NCBI GenBank assembly: GCA_021648375.1
Contig: JAKISW010000014.1
Span: 1-62,551 of the forward strand
Origin: Devosiaceae bacterium
Lineage (GTDB): Bacteria; Pseudomonadota; Alphaproteobacteria; Rhizobiales; Devosiaceae
Direction of reading: 5' to 3'
DNA length: 62,551 nt
Shown piece by piece: positions 60,900-62,551 of the stretch. The number at the start of each line of letters is the position of its first letter. Within the stretch, counting starts at the first letter, position 1. The position numbers were made by a program, and so were the translations under genes. Below the pieces are notes generated by a model, which worked only from the letters and a program-made list of their open reading frames with translations, was not told where the DNA came from and did no database searches.

Positions 60900-61742
60900 C
60901 TACAGTGCAACTACGGTCTGGGCCTGTTCGCCCAGCCCTTCGATCCCGAGCGCAACCCGGTCGCCGATTTTCAAATATACCGGCGGCGTCTTACCCATGC
61001 CAACGCCCGGCGGCGTGCCGGTGCAAATAAGATCACCCGGTTCAAGGCGCATAAATTCTGACAAATAACTAACAATGGTTGCCACATCAAAGATCATGGT
61101 GCCGGTATTTCCTGACTGCATCCGGCCCCCGTTTACATCCAGCCACATTGGCATGGAGCGAGCGTCATCCAGTTCATCGCCCGATACGATCCATGGGCCG
61201 GTGGGGCAGAAATTGGGAAACCCCTTGCCTTTGGCCCATTGGCCGCCACGCTCCAACTGCCAGCTACGCTCTGACACATCGTTAACCAGCGTATAGCCCA
61301 AAATATGGTCCAGCGCCTGATCCTTTGTGATATTGAGTGCTGATTTTCCGATCACCACACCCAGTTCCACTTCCCAGTCCAGCTTGGTCATTTTTGGCGA
61401 AAACAGGATCGGGTCGTTGGGACCACAAAAGGTGCCGGAAGATTTGTTAAACAGGATCGGCTCGCTCGGCGGCTCCATCCCCGCCTCGGCGGCATGGTCG
61501 GAATAATTCAAACCGATACAATAGATATTGCGCGGCTGCGCCATGGGTGGTGCGATGCGCTTGCCATCTATATTGATCTCTGGCAGTGCGCCAAGATCAG
61601 CCGCGTCCAGTTTTGCCTTCAGCCCCGGGATTGTATCCGGTGAAATATCCTCGACCAGTGATGAAATATCCCGGACAACTCCATGCCCGTCTATTGCGCA
61701 AGGCGTTTCACTACCCTGATTTCCTACGCGCATGATTTTCAT
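60900..61742 (-). CDS. FAH-family hydrolase, similar to 2,4-diketo-3-deoxy-L-fuconate hydrolase
   Basis: This 280-residue protein has the FAH catalytic fold: IYCIGLNYSDHAAEAG, the metal ligands in DWEVELGVVIGK and GYTLVNDVSERSWQ, and CTGTPPGVGMG. It resembles ureidoglycolate-lyase-annotated proteins and the hydrolase that cleaves 2,4-diketo-3-deoxy-L-fuconate to pyruvate and lactate. Together with the SDR downstream it could form the last two steps of a non-phosphorylating deoxy-sugar-acid route. The upstream steps are not visible here. Confidence 0.86.
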   Translation of the reverse strand: MKIMRVGNQGSETPCAIDGHGVVRDISSLVEDISPDTIPGLKAKLDAADLGALPEINIDGKRIAPPMAQPRNIYCIGLNYSDHAAEAGMEPPSEPILFNKSSGTFCGPNDPILFSPKMTKLDWEVELGVVIGKSALNITKDQALDHILGYTLVNDVSERSWQLERGGQWAKGKGFPNFCPTGPWIVSGDELDDARSMPMWLDVNGGRMQSGNTGTMIFDVATIVSYLSEFMRLEPGDLICTGTPPGVGMGKTPPVYLKIGDRVALGIEGLGEQAQTVVAL

Positions 61743-62156
61743 ATTTTGTCCTTTGCTTTTCTTGTGGGCCCCGGGTTATCCAGTGCGACCGTCAGAATTT
61801 GCTTTTGCCATCTGCTAGAAAACAACCATACCCATGGCACTGCCGGGGCGAATTTCATCAATGCCGTTTACCAAAGCCTAATAACACCCGCGCCCTGCCG
61901 GAATTGTGGCCCCAAATTTGATATTGAGTATAGCGGAGATCGCATCGCGTAAAGAGCTTGCGGTTTCACTTCACGAAACACAGCTTTTCAGTAAATACAT
62001 CTATACCTTGCGTAATTTACAACCAAATGCCGCTCTCCGAGACACTTACGCTAGCGTTTCAGCGGTGTTTCCCCCAAAAAAACCAATTGCGTGGTGGGTG
62101 AATTAAATGTCATGAGGAGGAATGCGGATTTCATATTTCATCAAATGGGGTTTTTT
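61743..62156. other. Divergent promoter region between the FAH gene and the IclR gene
   Basis: The 414 bases hold no supportable gene. They contain the inverted repeat at 61963-61979 and an AGGAGG at 62115-62120, which has no suitable start at normal distance. Confidence 0.5.
61963..61979. promoter_or_regulatory. Candidate operator GTTTC-N7-GAAAC, site 2
   Basis: GTTTCACTTCACGAAAC has the same arms and length as the site at 59042-59058 and lies in the FAH/IclR divergent region. Confidence 0.5.
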
Positions 62157-62551
62157 ATGCAAAACAACCAAGCCGAAAATATTCTGGACGAGCGCTATAT
62201 GGTCAAGCCCTTGTTCAAGGCGATGCAGGTGCTCAGGATTGTTTGCGAATTTCCGCAGGCTCTCACTTTAAGAGAAATCACCGAGCTTTCCGAAATACCC
62301 AAATCAACCGTTTACCGGTATCTTTTTACGCTCACCGCGATGGACATGGTTGACTATAATCCCAATAACGAAACCTATTCCCCGGGATTGGGGCTGTGGT
62401 GGCTGATGCAATCGGCTGACCCGTTTTCCAAATTGCGCCAGGTCAGCAGCAAGGAACGGCACAGTTTAATGAGAAAATTCAACGAAACGGTAAATCTGGG
62501 CGTCCTGACGGGCAGCGAGGTGTTGTATCTGGAAATAGTGGAAAGCGCGCG
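62157..62551 (+). CDS. IclR-family transcriptional regulator, N-terminal part
   Basis: The gene runs off the right edge. About 131 residues are visible: a winged helix (FKAMQVLRIVCEFPQALTLREITELSEIPKSTVYRYLFTL, split, residues 20-60) and the start of the IclR effector domain (FNETVNLGVLTGSEVLYLEIVES, split). ATG 62157 has GGGG 6 bases upstream. In-frame ATGs at 62145 and 62112 are possible. It is divergent from the FAH-SDR genes and is the likely regulator of the catabolic cluster. Confidence 0.88.
   Translation, partial: MQNNQAENILDERYMVKPLFKAMQVLRIVCEFPQALTLREITELSEIPKSTVYRYLFTLTAMDMVDYNPNNETYSPGLGLWWLMQSADPFSKLRQVSSKERHSLMRKFNETVNLGVLTGSEVLYLEIVESA

Noticed and set aside
60302..61030. Plus-strand open frame of 242 codons opposite the SDR gene
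   Set aside because: No homology, and it lies antisense to a complete SDR with all catalytic motifs.

Overview
The window looks like a chromosome segment of an alphaproteobacterium, most likely Hyphomicrobiales (Rhizobiales) with only moderate GC. Evidence: the order cmk-rpsA-sppA-ihfB-lapA-trpFBA-accD-folC-trxA-addAB-tsaE-sensor kinase-ahcY-HPr-EIIA is the one I know from that order, AccD lacks the zinc-finger cysteines as its relatives do, and the malonate operon is of the rhizobial matPQMAB type. No rRNA operon or CRISPR array was seen.

Region 1 (1-24.1 kb) is conserved core: a cut-off SorC regulator, tRNA-Ala(GGC), a TIGR02300 protein, then the block above. Several expected members are absent from their usual slots: aroA before cmk, the nucleotidyltransferase/phosphotransferase next to tsaE, and hprK-chvGI after the PTS genes.

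Region 2 (24.2-37.7 kb) is sugar and sugar-acid metabolism. A GntR regulator faces an operon whose first gene is a natural fusion of a hydroxypyruvate-isomerase domain with a XylX-type 2-keto-3-deoxy-pentonate dehydratase, followed by alpha-ketoglutaric semialdehyde dehydrogenase and a KDG-kinase-like protein. Convergent to it is a MalEFGK-type ABC operon with an amylo-1,6-glucosidase-like enzyme, controlled by a LacI regulator over a perfect 18-bp operator. Short tandem duplications sit at several gene ends here.

Region 3 (37.9-45.3 kb) holds a PaiB-like protein and the malonate regulon: matR divergent from matPQMAB (TRAP uptake, malonyl-CoA decarboxylase, malonyl-CoA synthetase), with two identical MatR boxes 31 bp apart.

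Region 4 (45.3-50.5 kb) is a decaying integrative island: a ParE-like toxin, an AlpA regulator and a tyrosine integrase each broken by one in-frame stop, an IS256 fragment, an apparently intact Phd/RelE pair, a serine recombinase with res-like inverted repeats, a tRNA-3'-end-like scar, an IS5-type element and a deleted oxidoreductase. The alpA leader contains three overlapping hairpins that could switch its ribosome-binding site on and off.

Region 5 (50.6-62.5 kb) is visibly more GC-rich in its first half and looks acquired. It encodes an MmgE/PrpD protein, an M20 deacylase, a dipeptide-type ABC transporter, an RraA/HMG-aldolase-like protein, an SDR dehydrogenase, an FAH-family hydrolase and (cut by the window end) an IclR regulator. 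Two intergenic regions share a GTTTC-N7-GAAAC site, suggesting one regulon for an undefined catabolic pathway.
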